A stretch of DNA of 8,211 nucleotides from Actinomycetota bacterium (GCA_003157225.1 PMIZ01000448.1:670-8880), one strand, 5' to 3'; shown: positions 1 through 6,184, counted from the first letter of the stretch. Numbers and translations are program-made. Notes: a model not told the origin generated them from the sequence alone.

Positions 1-163
1 GCAGGGTGGACTTGCCCGCGCCATCGGGACCGAGGACGGCGACCGTATCGCCCGAGTAGACGGTGAGGTTCGCTCCGTCCAATGCGATCGCGCGGCCCAG
101 GCGGACGGTGCCATCGCGCAGCTCGAGCAGGGGCTCGTCCCTTGCCGCCCCCACGGCGCTCAC
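1..163 (-). CDS. ABC transporter ATP-binding protein, N-terminal part (cut by left edge)
   Basis: Nucleotide-binding subunit of an ABC-2 type exporter, expected to hydrolyse ATP at the inner face of the membrane and drive the permease encoded just upstream. Only the first 54 codons are visible. They contain a beta-strand lead-in and a Walker A motif, GPDGAGKST, at residues 45-53. The Asp in GPDGAGK is common in YbhF-type drug/heavy-metal exporter ATPases. The Q-loop, ABC signature and Walker B lie outside the window. The GTG start at 163-161 shares four bases (GTGA) with the TGA stop of the permease, so the two are translationally coupled and surely one operon. Whether it is a single or tandem ATPase cannot be told here. 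Confidence 0.9.
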   Translation of the reverse strand, partial: MSAVGAARDEPLLELRDGTVRLGRAIALDGANLTVYSGDTVAVLGPDGAGKSTL

Positions 164-1224
164 ACCAGCTTCCTTCGGAAACGCCAGGCAGCCAGGGTCA
201 CGATGACAATCGCGTAGGCGATGAGTATCACAGCCCATAACCAGAGGCTCCCGATCCCCTCGCCCCTCAGGAACGTGCCGCGCGCTATGGGCAGGAAGTA
301 GGTGAGCGGCGCCGCGTAGGCTATCCACCGCACAGGCCAGGGGATTGCGGCCAGCGGGAAGATGAAGCCGGAGAGCAGTATCTGCGGGAGTAGTGTGAAG
401 ACCGCCATCTGCATGGCCTGCTGCTGAGTCTGTGAGACGGTGGAGACCAGAAGTCCGAGACCCAGGCAAACAAACAGGAAGGCGAACGACAGCAGCATCA
501 GCAGGCCGGGGTTGCCGGCAAAGGGCACATGGAAGATAAAGACGCCGCAGCCCATGACCAGCAGGAAGTCCAGGAAAGCGATCACCATGTAGGGGACGAT
601 CTTGCCGAGCATGAGCTCCATGGGGCCGATGGGCGTGACCAGGAGCTGCTCGAGCGTGCCCCGCTCCCGCTCCCGAACGATGGCTACCGCGGTCATCAAC
701 GTGGCAATGAACACCATGACCACTCCCACCAACCCGGGGATCATGTAGTTGACCGAGCGGAGGTCGGGGTTGTAGAGGACCTTCGTCTGCACGTAGGTGG
801 CGGCGCCAGACTGCTGAGCGAAACTCTGGACGAGGGTCTGGATCTGGCGGGCGGCGGCCTGGGCTGTGAAGAGATCGGAGCCGTCGGCGATGAGCAGTCC
901 GGGCGTGTTCGGGCCGGGCGGACGGATGGCCACCGAAGCCCGGTGCTCACGGACCGCGGCCTCGAGCTGTGCATCGGAGAGGGGGCCGGCCTCCACCACG
1001 TCGAAGTACGGGGAGGCGTCCAGCCTGCTCGCCACCAGTGCCGCGGTCGGCGATCCGGCCGGCACTGCCACCACGGCGGGTATGTTCTTGACGTCGAAGG
1101 TGGCCGCATAGCCGAAGATGACGATCCACAGGACGGGAATGGCGACCATCATCACCAGGGTGCGCCTGTCGCGGCGTATCTGGATGAACTCCTTCACGAT
1201 GATGGAGGCCAGGCGCTTTAGCAC
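160..1224 (-). CDS. ABC-2 type transport permease (YbhS/YbhR-like)
   Basis: Membrane subunit of an ABC-2 exporter, 354 residues, the usual length for the YbhS/YbhR/YhiI group. Layout: one N-terminal membrane helix (about 22-42), a large extracytoplasmic domain (about 45-160), then five helices (about 162-183, 208-231, 239-263, 271-294, 327-347). Family hallmarks are YNPDLRSVNYMIPG at 151-164, RERERGTLEQLLVTP at 184-198 and LSGFIFP near 284-290. Relatives export drugs, dyes or cations, often as homo- or heterodimers; the substrate here is unknown. The GTG start at 1224-1222 is preceded by GGAGAAG about 6 nt upstream. The ATPase follows with a 4-base overlap. No second permease is visible, but one could follow the ATPase beyond the left edge. 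Confidence 0.93.
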   Translation of the reverse strand: MLKRLASIIVKEFIQIRRDRRTLVMMVAIPVLWIVIFGYAATFDVKNIPAVVAVPAGSPTAALVASRLDASPYFDVVEAGPLSDAQLEAAVREHRASVAIRPPGPNTPGLLIADGSDLFTAQAAARQIQTLVQSFAQQSGAATYVQTKVLYNPDLRSVNYMIPGLVGVVMVFIATLMTAVAIVRERERGTLEQLLVTPIGPMELMLGKIVPYMVIAFLDFLLVMGCGVFIFHVPFAGNPGLLMLLSFAFLFVCLGLGLLVSTVSQTQQQAMQMAVFTLLPQILLSGFIFPLAAIPWPVRWIAYAAPLTYFLPIARGTFLRGEGIGSLWLWAVILIAYAIVIVTLAAWRFRRKLV

Positions 1225-1269
1225 GGGAGGCTTCTCCGCTGACGGTGGCGGGTTGCTCTGTCCTGAGGG

Positions 1270-1297
1270 ATAGTATCAGGAGGAAGCGGCGGGTCAG
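1270..1297 (-). promoter_or_regulatory. Possible promoter of the ABC exporter operon
   Basis: In the 153-bp gap between the divergent permease and small-membrane-protein genes, the minus strand carries CTGACC (1297-1292) and TACTAT (1275-1270) with a 16-nt spacer. Each matches the vegetative -35/-10 consensus at about four of six positions. Transcription would start near 1263, about 40 nt before the permease start. The match is moderate and the GC-rich background gives few alternatives, so this is a suggestion only. Confidence 0.3.
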
Positions 1298-1377
1298 AGT
1301 CAGCCGGATGATGCGGAGACGGGCGCTTCACCACTGGTGGCCTCATATCTAGGGCTCCGTGCGCCGATAGATAGATC

Positions 1378-1596
1378 ATGAATCTGAGCTTCGGCAACAT
1401 CGTGGTGAGCATCTTCATCGGCCTCATCGGCGCGGCGTTGCTGCTGTACGGGCGCAAAGAGGTACGGGTGCCCCACATCGCAGTCGGCGCGATCCTCGTG
1501 GTGTTCCCGTACTTCGTGGGGATCTGGTGGCTCGCGGTCCTGATCGCGGCGGTGATCCTAGGCGGCCTCTCCGTGGTCTCGCGCCTCGGCTACTGA
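1378..1596 (+). CDS. Small conserved membrane protein, uncharacterised
   Basis: A 72-residue, almost wholly hydrophobic protein with about three short membrane segments (4-24, 32-47, 49-68). The pattern YGRK (24-27), Pro32, FPYFV (43-47), Trp50-Trp51 and a hydrophobic end matches a widespread family of about 60-75 residue proteins, often labelled 'amino acid transport protein' without experimental support. Its function is unknown. ATG at 1378 is the only sensible start. No clear Shine-Dalgarno precedes it; the upstream bases are a GATA-rich stretch, so it may be leaderless or weakly initiated. It diverges from the ABC exporter and is closed by the hairpin at 1647-1682. Confidence 0.85.
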   Translation: MNLSFGNIVVSIFIGLIGAALLLYGRKEVRVPHIAVGAILVVFPYFVGIWWLAVLIAAVILGGLSVVSRLGY

Positions 1597-1646
1597 CGCG
1601 GGCGTGCCCGGCTCCAGCCGCTGCCGGCGTCGCCGCACGCAAAGCA

Positions 1647-1682
1647 GGCTCCGTGAGGTTCCTGCCTAACCCTCACGGAGCC
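1647..1682. terminator. Perfect 12-bp hairpin between convergent genes
   Basis: GGCTCCGTGAGG (1647-1658) is exactly complementary to CCTCACGGAGCC (1671-1682), with a 12-nt loop. It lies 50 bp after the stop of the small membrane protein and 27 bp after the stop of the opposing SHOCT gene, where a bidirectional terminator is expected. Neither side has a proper T-tract, so it would be a weak or factor-dependent terminator, or a hairpin protecting transcript ends. Confidence 0.75.
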
Positions 1683-1709
1683 CGAGAAGTGGTCACTTGG
1701 TGTTCCCGG

Positions 1710-2069
1710 CTAGCTGCCGGTCAAATCCTTCTTGCGTTCGAGGTACTCGTCGTGGTTGATCTCGCCCTTGGCGTACCGCTCTTCGAGGATCCTTTGCGCC
1801 TCCGGCGACGCGCCGGCCGGACCAGCCGCGACGACGCCACCATCGGGACCCGTGGCCATCGGCAGCGCCTGCGGACGTCTCCAGTTGCGGATGAGCGTCA
1901 TGATGGCCAAGATAAGCGCGATCAGCAAGGCGGCCCAGAGAATGGCCCCCAGAACAGCGCCAGCGATGCCGAACCCGCACAGATGGTGGCCTCCCGCACG
2001 CAGCACCCGGCCGCCCTGGGAGCCCAACTCGCCCCAGTTGCCGGGATTCATCATTCCATGTCCGAACAT
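1710..2069 (-). CDS. SHOCT-domain membrane protein (first copy)
   Basis: A 119-residue protein with a Gly/Met/His-rich N-terminus, one strong membrane helix (about 34-60), a basic stop-transfer segment, a Pro/Gly/Ala linker, and a C-terminal SHOCT domain (about 91-116) with the typical ILEERYAKGEI core followed by a YLERKKDL helix. SHOCT domains are short oligomerisation or tethering modules with no known enzymatic activity. I place the start at ATG 2069-2067 because AGGGG lies 7 nt upstream; a GTG two codons earlier (2075) would sit too close to that site. It is paralogous to the protein at 3585-3956, with the same layout and about 75% matching bases over the SHOCT region by eye. Function unknown. 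Confidence 0.88.
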   Translation of the reverse strand: MFGHGMMNPGNWGELGSQGGRVLRAGGHHLCGFGIAGAVLGAILWAALLIALILAIMTLIRNWRRPQALPMATGPDGGVVAAGPAGASPEAQRILEERYAKGEINHDEYLERKKDLTGS

Positions 2070-2138
2070 AGGCACACCCCTGTTCAGTACGGCACCCCAC
2101 CGTGCTACCGGGGCGCCTAGTCCTCTTATGCTTCCTCG

Positions 2139-2144
2139 AGTATA
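2139..2144 (-). promoter_or_regulatory. -10-like hexamer upstream of the first SHOCT gene
   Basis: The 117-bp gap between the flavodoxin-fold gene and the SHOCT gene contains TATACT on the minus strand, five of six matches to the -10 consensus, about 70 nt before the chosen start. No good -35 element sits 16-18 nt upstream. It suggests that this SHOCT gene may have its own promoter rather than depending on read-through. Confidence 0.25.
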
Positions 2145-2186
2145 GCGGAGCCGTGTAAGGTTCGCGTTAGTTGGATTGCAGGGGTT

Positions 2187-2783
2187 TTAGGCCAATGGGA
2201 ACGACTCGGCGATGAGCCGGCGCGCCTCGGCCAGCCAAGCCTGACGTTGCTCTCGGGAGCTGGTGACGATCACGGCGAACGTGCGTCTGCGAACGTCGTC
2301 CACGCCGCACAGGCCGAAGATGCACCTCTTCCAGAGTGACTCCAGAGGATCGCCGAACGCTCGCTGCTCCCTTGCCGGTGGAGTGTTGGAGGTGTTGAGG
2401 ACGACGACCGTCTTTGCCTTGAGCAGGCCGACCGGCACACCTTCGCCACCATCGCCTTCGAGGAAGTCGTAGGCAACACGGGGTCGCAGCACCCGGTCGA
2501 CCCAACCGGTCAGGATGGCCGGGGGTTGGCCCCACCAGTTCGGATGCACGATGACGATACCCTCGGCCACGGCGATCTCGGCACAGTGCGCCTGGACCAC
2601 GGCAGAAAGTGGCGCACCAGCGGGAATCTCGGCTGCCGGGAGCACCGGATCGAACCTCTCCTGATAGAGGTCGTGAAGAGTCGCCGCATGGCCGTTTTGG
2701 ATCAGCTCGGAGAGCGCCGCCTCGGCGAGCGCGTGGTTGAAGCTGCCTGGCGCGGGGTTGGCGAGGATGACCGAGATATTCAT
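2187..2783 (-). CDS. Flavodoxin-fold NAD(P)H dehydrogenase (quinone)-like protein
   Basis: A 198-residue cytoplasmic protein of the Flavodoxin_2 family (NQO1/MdaB/KefF type). These bind FMN or FAD and pass two electrons from NAD(P)H to quinones or related acceptors. Visible features are the first strand MNISVILANPAPGSFNHAL, whose loop binds the flavin phosphate; the hallmark HPNWWGQPPAILTGWVDRV from residue 80, where the WW/GxPA segment stacks on the flavin; and a third strand VVVLNTSNT. Length fits the family. The ATG at 2783 lies 4 nt after the radical SAM stop with no separate ribosome site, which points to translational coupling. The substrate is unknown; KefF-like regulation of an ion channel is unlikely because no Kef gene is nearby. 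Confidence 0.88.
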   Translation of the reverse strand: MNISVILANPAPGSFNHALAEAALSELIQNGHAATLHDLYQERFDPVLPAAEIPAGAPLSAVVQAHCAEIAVAEGIVIVHPNWWGQPPAILTGWVDRVLRPRVAYDFLEGDGGEGVPVGLLKAKTVVVLNTSNTPPAREQRAFGDPLESLWKRCIFGLCGVDDVRRRTFAVIVTSSREQRQAWLAEARRLIAESFPLA

Positions 2784-2787
2784 GGAT

Positions 2788-3531
2788 TCAGAAGACCACT
2801 CGGCAATCCAGCCCCAGCCCCTCGCACGCCGCGGCCAGCGCCTGGGCGGTGTCCTGGAAGATCTCGTCGGAGCGCTCTCCCCGCAAGCCGTGGGTGCGAT
2901 AGACCCAGTCGCCGTAGTGATAGTTCATGCGGTCGATGAGGATGTAGTCGGCGCGCCCGGCCAGGAGCTCAGCCAGACCCTCGGCCCCGGGCAGCATCGG
3001 GGCGATCATGGCGAAGGTACGGATGCCCGCCTGGTGAAGCTTGTCGAGCGCCTGGAGGCGTGACTCGATGGACGGAGCCTTGGGTTCGAATAGAGCCCTT
3101 ATCCGGTCGTCGGCCGTGGTGATGCTGAAACCGACCTCGACGTCTTCCCCTTTGGCGAGAATGTCGATGTCTCTGGTCACGAGAGGAGACCGGGTTTGGA
3201 CCCGAACCGGCCACTGCTCACCGACGAGGATCTCCAGGCAGCTCCGCGTGAGCCGGTACCGTCGCTCAAGAGGCTGGTACGCATCGCAGACGCCGCTCAC
3301 CCACACGGTGCCCCGCTTCTTGCGGTGTATCTCAATCGCCAGAAGATCCGGGGCGTTGATCTTCACATCGACGTACTCTCCCCAGGGCTCCTTGTGCCCG
3401 GTGAACCTCTTCATGAAGCGGGCGTAGCAGTAGGAGCAGGCATGCTGGCAGCCCGAGTAGGGGTTGAGGGCGTAGTCGTAGATCTTCGAGGCTGAGAGTA
3501 TGGCCTTGGCCTGCAGCTCCTTGACAATCAT
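2788..3531 (-). CDS. Radical SAM protein, SplB-like (COG1533)
   Basis: A 247-residue radical SAM enzyme. The cluster motif CxxxCxxC is Cys28, Cys32 and Cys35, inside NPYSGCQHACSYCYAR, the signature of the SplB-like/COG1533 group; these cysteines should hold the 4Fe-4S cluster that cleaves S-adenosylmethionine. Further group hallmarks are VWVSGVCDAYQPLE and TRSPLVTRDIDIL, which in spore photoproduct lyase relatives are VT-S-lvlRD-type segments. It is about 90 residues shorter than true spore photoproduct lyase, and the short subgroup is uncharacterised, so a 'DNA repair photolyase' label would overreach. The ATG at 3531 has AGGG 6 nt upstream. The flavodoxin-fold gene follows after 4 nt; a shared redox role is inference. 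Confidence 0.9.
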   Translation of the reverse strand: MIVKELQAKAILSASKIYDYALNPYSGCQHACSYCYARFMKRFTGHKEPWGEYVDVKINAPDLLAIEIHRKKRGTVWVSGVCDAYQPLERRYRLTRSCLEILVGEQWPVRVQTRSPLVTRDIDILAKGEDVEVGFSITTADDRIRALFEPKAPSIESRLQALDKLHQAGIRTFAMIAPMLPGAEGLAELLAGRADYILIDRMNYHYGDWVYRTHGLRGERSDEIFQDTAQALAAACEGLGLDCRVVF

Positions 3532-3584
3532 GGGTCACCCTACCGCGGGGCGGCAAGCCCTATGCAAGCGAAGAAGGTGGCCGC

Positions 3585-3956
3585 TCAGTACGGTTGGCTG
3601 GGCGGCTGGTCGGTCGGCCGTCCGGTGGCCTGACTGGCCCCCGAGCCCGCGGGACCGCCCGGCTGCCCCGTGAGGTCCGCCCGCTTCTGCATGAACTCTT
3701 CGCGGCCGATCTCGCCCCGCGCGTACCGTTCCTCGAGCACTCGTAGCGCCTCGGAAGCGCCGGTCGGCGCGCCCGGGCCTTGCGGTGCGTGGTGCCTCCA
3801 ATCCCAATAGCTCGGATGGTGCCCGGCGGGTCCGCGCACCAAAGAACGGATGAGAAACACGATCCCCGCCACTATGAGGATCCAAATGATGGCCATGAAT
3901 ATCATTCCTAGCCAACCCGCTGCTCCCAGATGGCCATTGCCCCACCACCACATCAT
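3585..3956 (-). CDS. SHOCT-domain membrane protein (second copy)
   Basis: A 123-residue protein starting with MMWWWGNG, then one membrane helix (about 13-36), a His/Pro/Trp-rich linker, a SHOCT domain (about 70-95, LRVLEERYARGEIGREEF), and a Gly/Ser/Pro/Gln-rich tail of about 25 residues not present in the first copy. The ATG at 3956-3954 is chosen because GGAGG (minus strand, 3969-3965) lies 8 nt upstream; an in-frame TTG at 3971 would overlap that ribosome site. It precedes the radical SAM gene by 53 bp and is probably co-transcribed with it. Function unknown; such proteins are likely small membrane-anchored adaptors. Confidence 0.88.
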   Translation of the reverse strand: MMWWWGNGHLGAAGWLGMIFMAIIWILIVAGIVFLIRSLVRGPAGHHPSYWDWRHHAPQGPGAPTGASEALRVLEERYARGEIGREEFMQKRADLTGQPGGPAGSGASQATGRPTDQPPSQPY

Positions 3957-4052
3957 GGCCCCGACCTCCAATCGTATTCTCGGTGCTACCGCTCAGTGTA
4001 GCTGCGCGGCACTGCTCATCACAGACCCGCGAGGGCCCTGCCCGATGCATCA

Positions 4053-4799
4053 TCACTCCGCGAGAAGCTTCTCCTCCAGTTCTTTGCGTCGCTTGCGTTC
4101 GCGTCTCGCCACCAACCAAGCAAGAGTGAGCGCCGGAAAGATGAACAGAATCAGGAGAAACGCCGCGATGACCACGAAGATCAAGAGGGCGCGAGGACGG
4201 TAGTCCACGAGCCAACGGTAGATAAAGTAGAGCATCGCCACGGCCGCGGCGGCGTTGATCACCGCGGGGACTCGCATGTCGGCGATGGTCTTTCGAACCA
4301 CGGGCGCCATGAGTGCCTGAACGTAGATCTCCCCGAGGATCGAAAGCACGAATCCCACACCGATGGCGTACCAAAGCCCTAGAGCCCCCAGCGCAAGGCC
4401 GGCGAAGAGCAACGCGAGGCTGCCCGAGAGCTTGTCCAGCCGGATAGCGCGGTTCGCCGCCGCCGCGATATGGAGGTCAACGGGAGGATTGGTTCTCGTG
4501 GCCACCCCAACCACACGGTCGATCCGTGCTGTAACAAGGAAGGGCATCTCGCCGATGAGCGCGTAGGAGCTCAGGCCTTCGCTCAGCCTGTCACATACCC
4601 GGCCCACGGCCTCGGAGAACTGCTGCTCGGTGCGATATTCCGGGGTCTCCAGCCTCTTGAGCGAGCGCGCGGCCACCTCTCTCGCCAGGGTGCCCGCTCG
4701 CTGCTCGTCCAGACCGCGGCGTTTCAGTCGCTTGAACGATTCGCTGAACAAGCGCTGATACGTCTTGTCCTGGCGCGCCTTTTCGCTTGCGGTGACCAT
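4053..4799 (-). CDS. Unrecognised membrane protein with helical N-terminal domain
   Basis: A 248-residue protein I cannot assign to a named family. The first ~120 residues are charged, soluble and mostly helical, rich in Arg, Lys and Glu. Then come about four membrane segments (roughly 124-144, 147-166, 178-197, 204-231) and a highly charged tail (RRERKRRKELEEK) that should stay in the cytoplasm by the positive-inside rule. There is no lipobox, cleavable signal or catalytic motif that I can see. The ATG at 4799 has no Shine-Dalgarno, and a TATAGA hexamer ends 8 nt upstream, so the mRNA is probably leaderless. It diverges from the DUF169 gene and is followed after 96 bp by a SHOCT gene, which may be in the same transcript. 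Confidence 0.82.
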   Translation of the reverse strand: MVTASEKARQDKTYQRLFSESFKRLKRRGLDEQRAGTLAREVAARSLKRLETPEYRTEQQFSEAVGRVCDRLSEGLSSYALIGEMPFLVTARIDRVVGVATRTNPPVDLHIAAAANRAIRLDKLSGSLALLFAGLALGALGLWYAIGVGFVLSILGEIYVQALMAPVVRKTIADMRVPAVINAAAAVAMLYFIYRWLVDYRPRALLIFVVIAAFLLILFIFPALTLAWLVARRERKRRKELEEKLLAE

Positions 4800-4807
4800 G
4801 GGCTCAG

Positions 4808-4813
4808 TCTATA
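4808..4813 (-). promoter_or_regulatory. -10 hexamer for a leaderless transcript of the 4053-4799 gene
   Basis: TATAGA on the minus strand ends 8 nt before the ATG at 4799, so transcription would begin at or within a base or two of the start codon. The absence of any ribosome-binding sequence before this ATG agrees with leaderless translation, which is common in actinobacteria. No good -35 is visible; the upstream stretch is instead a run of seven G/C pairs next to alternating GC. Confidence 0.45.
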
Positions 4814-4865
4814 GCGCGCGGGGGGGTGATACCATCCACCACAGGCCCGAACGAGAGGAGCGAAC

Positions 4866-5588
4866 ATGCAGCCCGATGCCTCGACGATCCTCAACCGGCT
4901 CTCGATCGCCATACCACCCGTCGGCTTCTACGACGCACCCGATCCGGAGCCCTTCAAACCCCTGACTGTGCCGGGTGGCCGCCAGTGCGTCTTCGCGTCG
5001 CTCAAGAATTGGCGCGAGGGCAAGACCCTGCACCTCACCCGCGAGAAGCACGGTTGTGGGGGTATGCACCTGTTCGGGGAGGTGGAGCGCGACCGTGACG
5101 ACCTGGTGAGGTTCCTCTGCGACGAAGAAGGCTTGCGCGCCGACCACGAGTTGATGGGCCTCTGGCTCGATTCGGCCAGGCATTACGAGCCGGCGCACGA
5201 TCACTTGCTCATCGGTCCACTTCGCCCCGACCAGTACGACTTTCTGCGGACGGTGACCTTCTACGTCAACCCCGACCAGCTGGCCGTGCTGTGCGTCGGA
5301 GCCGGCTACTACAGCCGTCCGGGCGACATCCCGCCTGTCGTCGCACCGTTCGGCTCCGGCTGCATGCAGCTCATTTCTTTGTTCGGCGACCTGGACGCGC
5401 CACAGGCCCTGATCGGCGCCACCGACCAGGCCATGCGCAAATTCTTGGAACCGGCGTTGCTCGCCTTCGCGGTCACCCGGCCCATGTTCGAGTTACTATG
5501 CCGCTGGGCAGCCGACCTCAGCAGCTCGCTCCACTCGGGATTCACCGACACGCTCATCAAAGCGCGCGGAGGCTCACTCGCCTGCTAG
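4866..5588 (+). CDS. DUF169 family protein
   Basis: A 240-residue cytoplasmic protein of the DUF169 (COG2043) family, found widely in anaerobic bacteria and archaea and without a proven function. Family traits visible are an N-terminal PPVGFY segment (17-22), a GCGG motif (63-66), the central FYVNPDQLAVL segment (132-142), APFGSGC (160-166), an ALIGATDQAMRKFL segment (181-194) and a FAVTRPMFE end (201-209). Cys41, Cys64 and Cys166 sit at positions where family members tend to keep cysteines, which makes metal or cofactor binding conceivable, but this is inference. The ATG at 4866 has AGGAG (4856-4860) 5 nt upstream. The gene stands alone, diverging from a membrane protein and converging on the RsbW-like ATPase. 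Confidence 0.85.
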   Translation: MQPDASTILNRLSIAIPPVGFYDAPDPEPFKPLTVPGGRQCVFASLKNWREGKTLHLTREKHGCGGMHLFGEVERDRDDLVRFLCDEEGLRADHELMGLWLDSARHYEPAHDHLLIGPLRPDQYDFLRTVTFYVNPDQLAVLCVGAGYYSRPGDIPPVVAPFGSGCMQLISLFGDLDAPQALIGATDQAMRKFLEPALLAFAVTRPMFELLCRWAADLSSSLHSGFTDTLIKARGGSLAC

Positions 5589-5612
5589 AAGGCTGCTGAA
5601 GAGTGAAGCCTC
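5569..5612. terminator. Imperfect hairpin shared by two convergent gene ends
   Basis: GAGGCTCACTC (5569-5579) pairs with GAGTGAAGCCTC (5601-5612) as an 11-bp stem with one bulged A. Inside it GCCT (5580-5583) can pair with AGGC (5590-5593). The left arm covers the last codons of the DUF169 gene and the right arm reaches the stop codon of the ATPase gene. No T-tract follows on either strand. The position in a 22-bp convergent gap supports a role in ending both transcripts. Confidence 0.55.
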
Positions 5613-6015
5613 ACAGATCGGGCCGATAGAAGCACAGGCTGACAAGTGTGCCGCCCCGGGGGCTGGACGAGAGGGTCAGATGGTCTGCCAGTTTCGCCAT
5701 CAACGGGAGGCCCAACCCTCGGTGTGAAGGTCCTTTGAGCCGGTTGGGAGCCTGGAACTCGCCCGAGCCTTCCACCCGGATTTCCAATCTATCCCCGAAC
5801 AGAAGGGTGCTCACTCCAACGGGCTCCTTTATCGGACCATGCTCGATGGCGTTCGCGATCGCTTCGGAACAGGCTAGGGCGATGTCGAAGACGCGGTCGT
5901 CGGCGAAGCCTGCTTCCTGCGCCACTTGCGCCACGAAGCCGCGTCCTTCTGCCAGCGTGGCAAGATCTGGGGGCAGATTCAGCAAACGGACGGCGGGCTC
6001 TTCAGCCTCCAACAA
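5611..6015 (-). CDS. RsbW-like ATP-binding protein (anti-sigma factor / serine kinase family)
   Basis: A 134-residue GHKL ATPase domain of the RsbW/SpoIIAB type; relatives bind and inhibit sigma factors and phosphorylate anti-anti-sigma proteins. The N box is SEAIANAIEHG (50-60) with the Mg-binding Asn55, the G2 region is RGLGLPLMAKLAD (99-111) and the terminal GGT segment is at 121-123. The G1 box reads RVEGSGEF (80-87), with Glu where most members have the Asp that contacts adenine. I choose the TTG start at 6015 because AAGGAG (6028-6023) lies 7 nt upstream, giving the usual domain length. The reading frame stays open to 6399, but the added part is out-of-frame relic sequence and untranslated leader. 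No sigma factor, STAS protein or phosphatase is next to it, so partners are unknown. Confidence 0.85.
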   Translation of the reverse strand: MLEAEEPAVRLLNLPPDLATLAEGRGFVAQVAQEAGFADDRVFDIALACSEAIANAIEHGPIKEPVGVSTLLFGDRLEIRVEGSGEFQAPNRLKGPSHRGLGLPLMAKLADHLTLSSSPRGGTLVSLCFYRPDL

Positions 6016-6111
6016 ATGCCAACTCCTTCCGAGCGGGACCGCAGTCATCAGTCCGCGTCGCCCAGCCACTCTTGCGGTGAACCCACGTTGCCGCTCTCCG
6101 AGCGAACGAGT

Positions 6112-6140
6112 CTTATCGCATCGTCCCTTCATGGTGTAGA
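6112..6140 (-). promoter_or_regulatory. Possible promoter of the RsbW-like gene
   Basis: On the minus strand TCTACA (6140-6135) and GATAAG (6117-6112) are separated by exactly 17 nt, each with about four of six matches to the vegetative consensus. Transcription would begin near 6106, leaving about 90 nt of leader before the TTG start. The 6016-6205 stretch otherwise holds no gene that I can support, only this site and the two dyads at 6157-6184. Confidence 0.3.
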
Positions 6141-6156
6141 CACATGGCGCGTATGT

Positions 6157-6184
6157 ACCCGCACGCGGGTCCTGTAAACACAGG
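6157..6184. repeat. Two adjacent short inverted repeats
   Basis: ACCCGC-AC-GCGGGT (6157-6170) is immediately followed by CCTGT-AAAC-ACAGG (6171-6184). Both are perfect dyads (6 bp with 2-nt spacer; 5 bp with 4-nt spacer). They lie just upstream of the possible promoter of the RsbW-like gene, so they could be protein-binding sites, or remnants of a terminator of the decayed dehydrogenase gene. Short dyads also arise by chance in GC-rich DNA. Confidence 0.35.

Noticed and set aside
529..1221. Long plus-strand open frame (230 codons) opposite the ABC permease
   Set aside because: Its composition (Asp/Glu/His/Gly-rich, no hydrophobic core pattern) is that of an antisense shadow, while the minus strand encodes a clear ABC-2 permease.
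2788..3531. Naming the radical SAM gene as spore photoproduct lyase (splB)
   Set aside because: It is about 90 residues too short and no other sporulation gene is near; only the COG1533 family level is supported.
4032..4039. AGGGCCCT palindrome after the 4053-4799 gene as a terminator
   Set aside because: The stem is only 4 bp with no loop and no T-tract; such palindromes are frequent in GC-rich DNA.
3535..4374. Minus-strand open frame of 279 codons across two genes
   Set aside because: It overlaps the second SHOCT gene and the end of the membrane-protein gene in another frame and is Arg/Gly-rich without motifs; both genes have better frames and ribosome or promoter signals.
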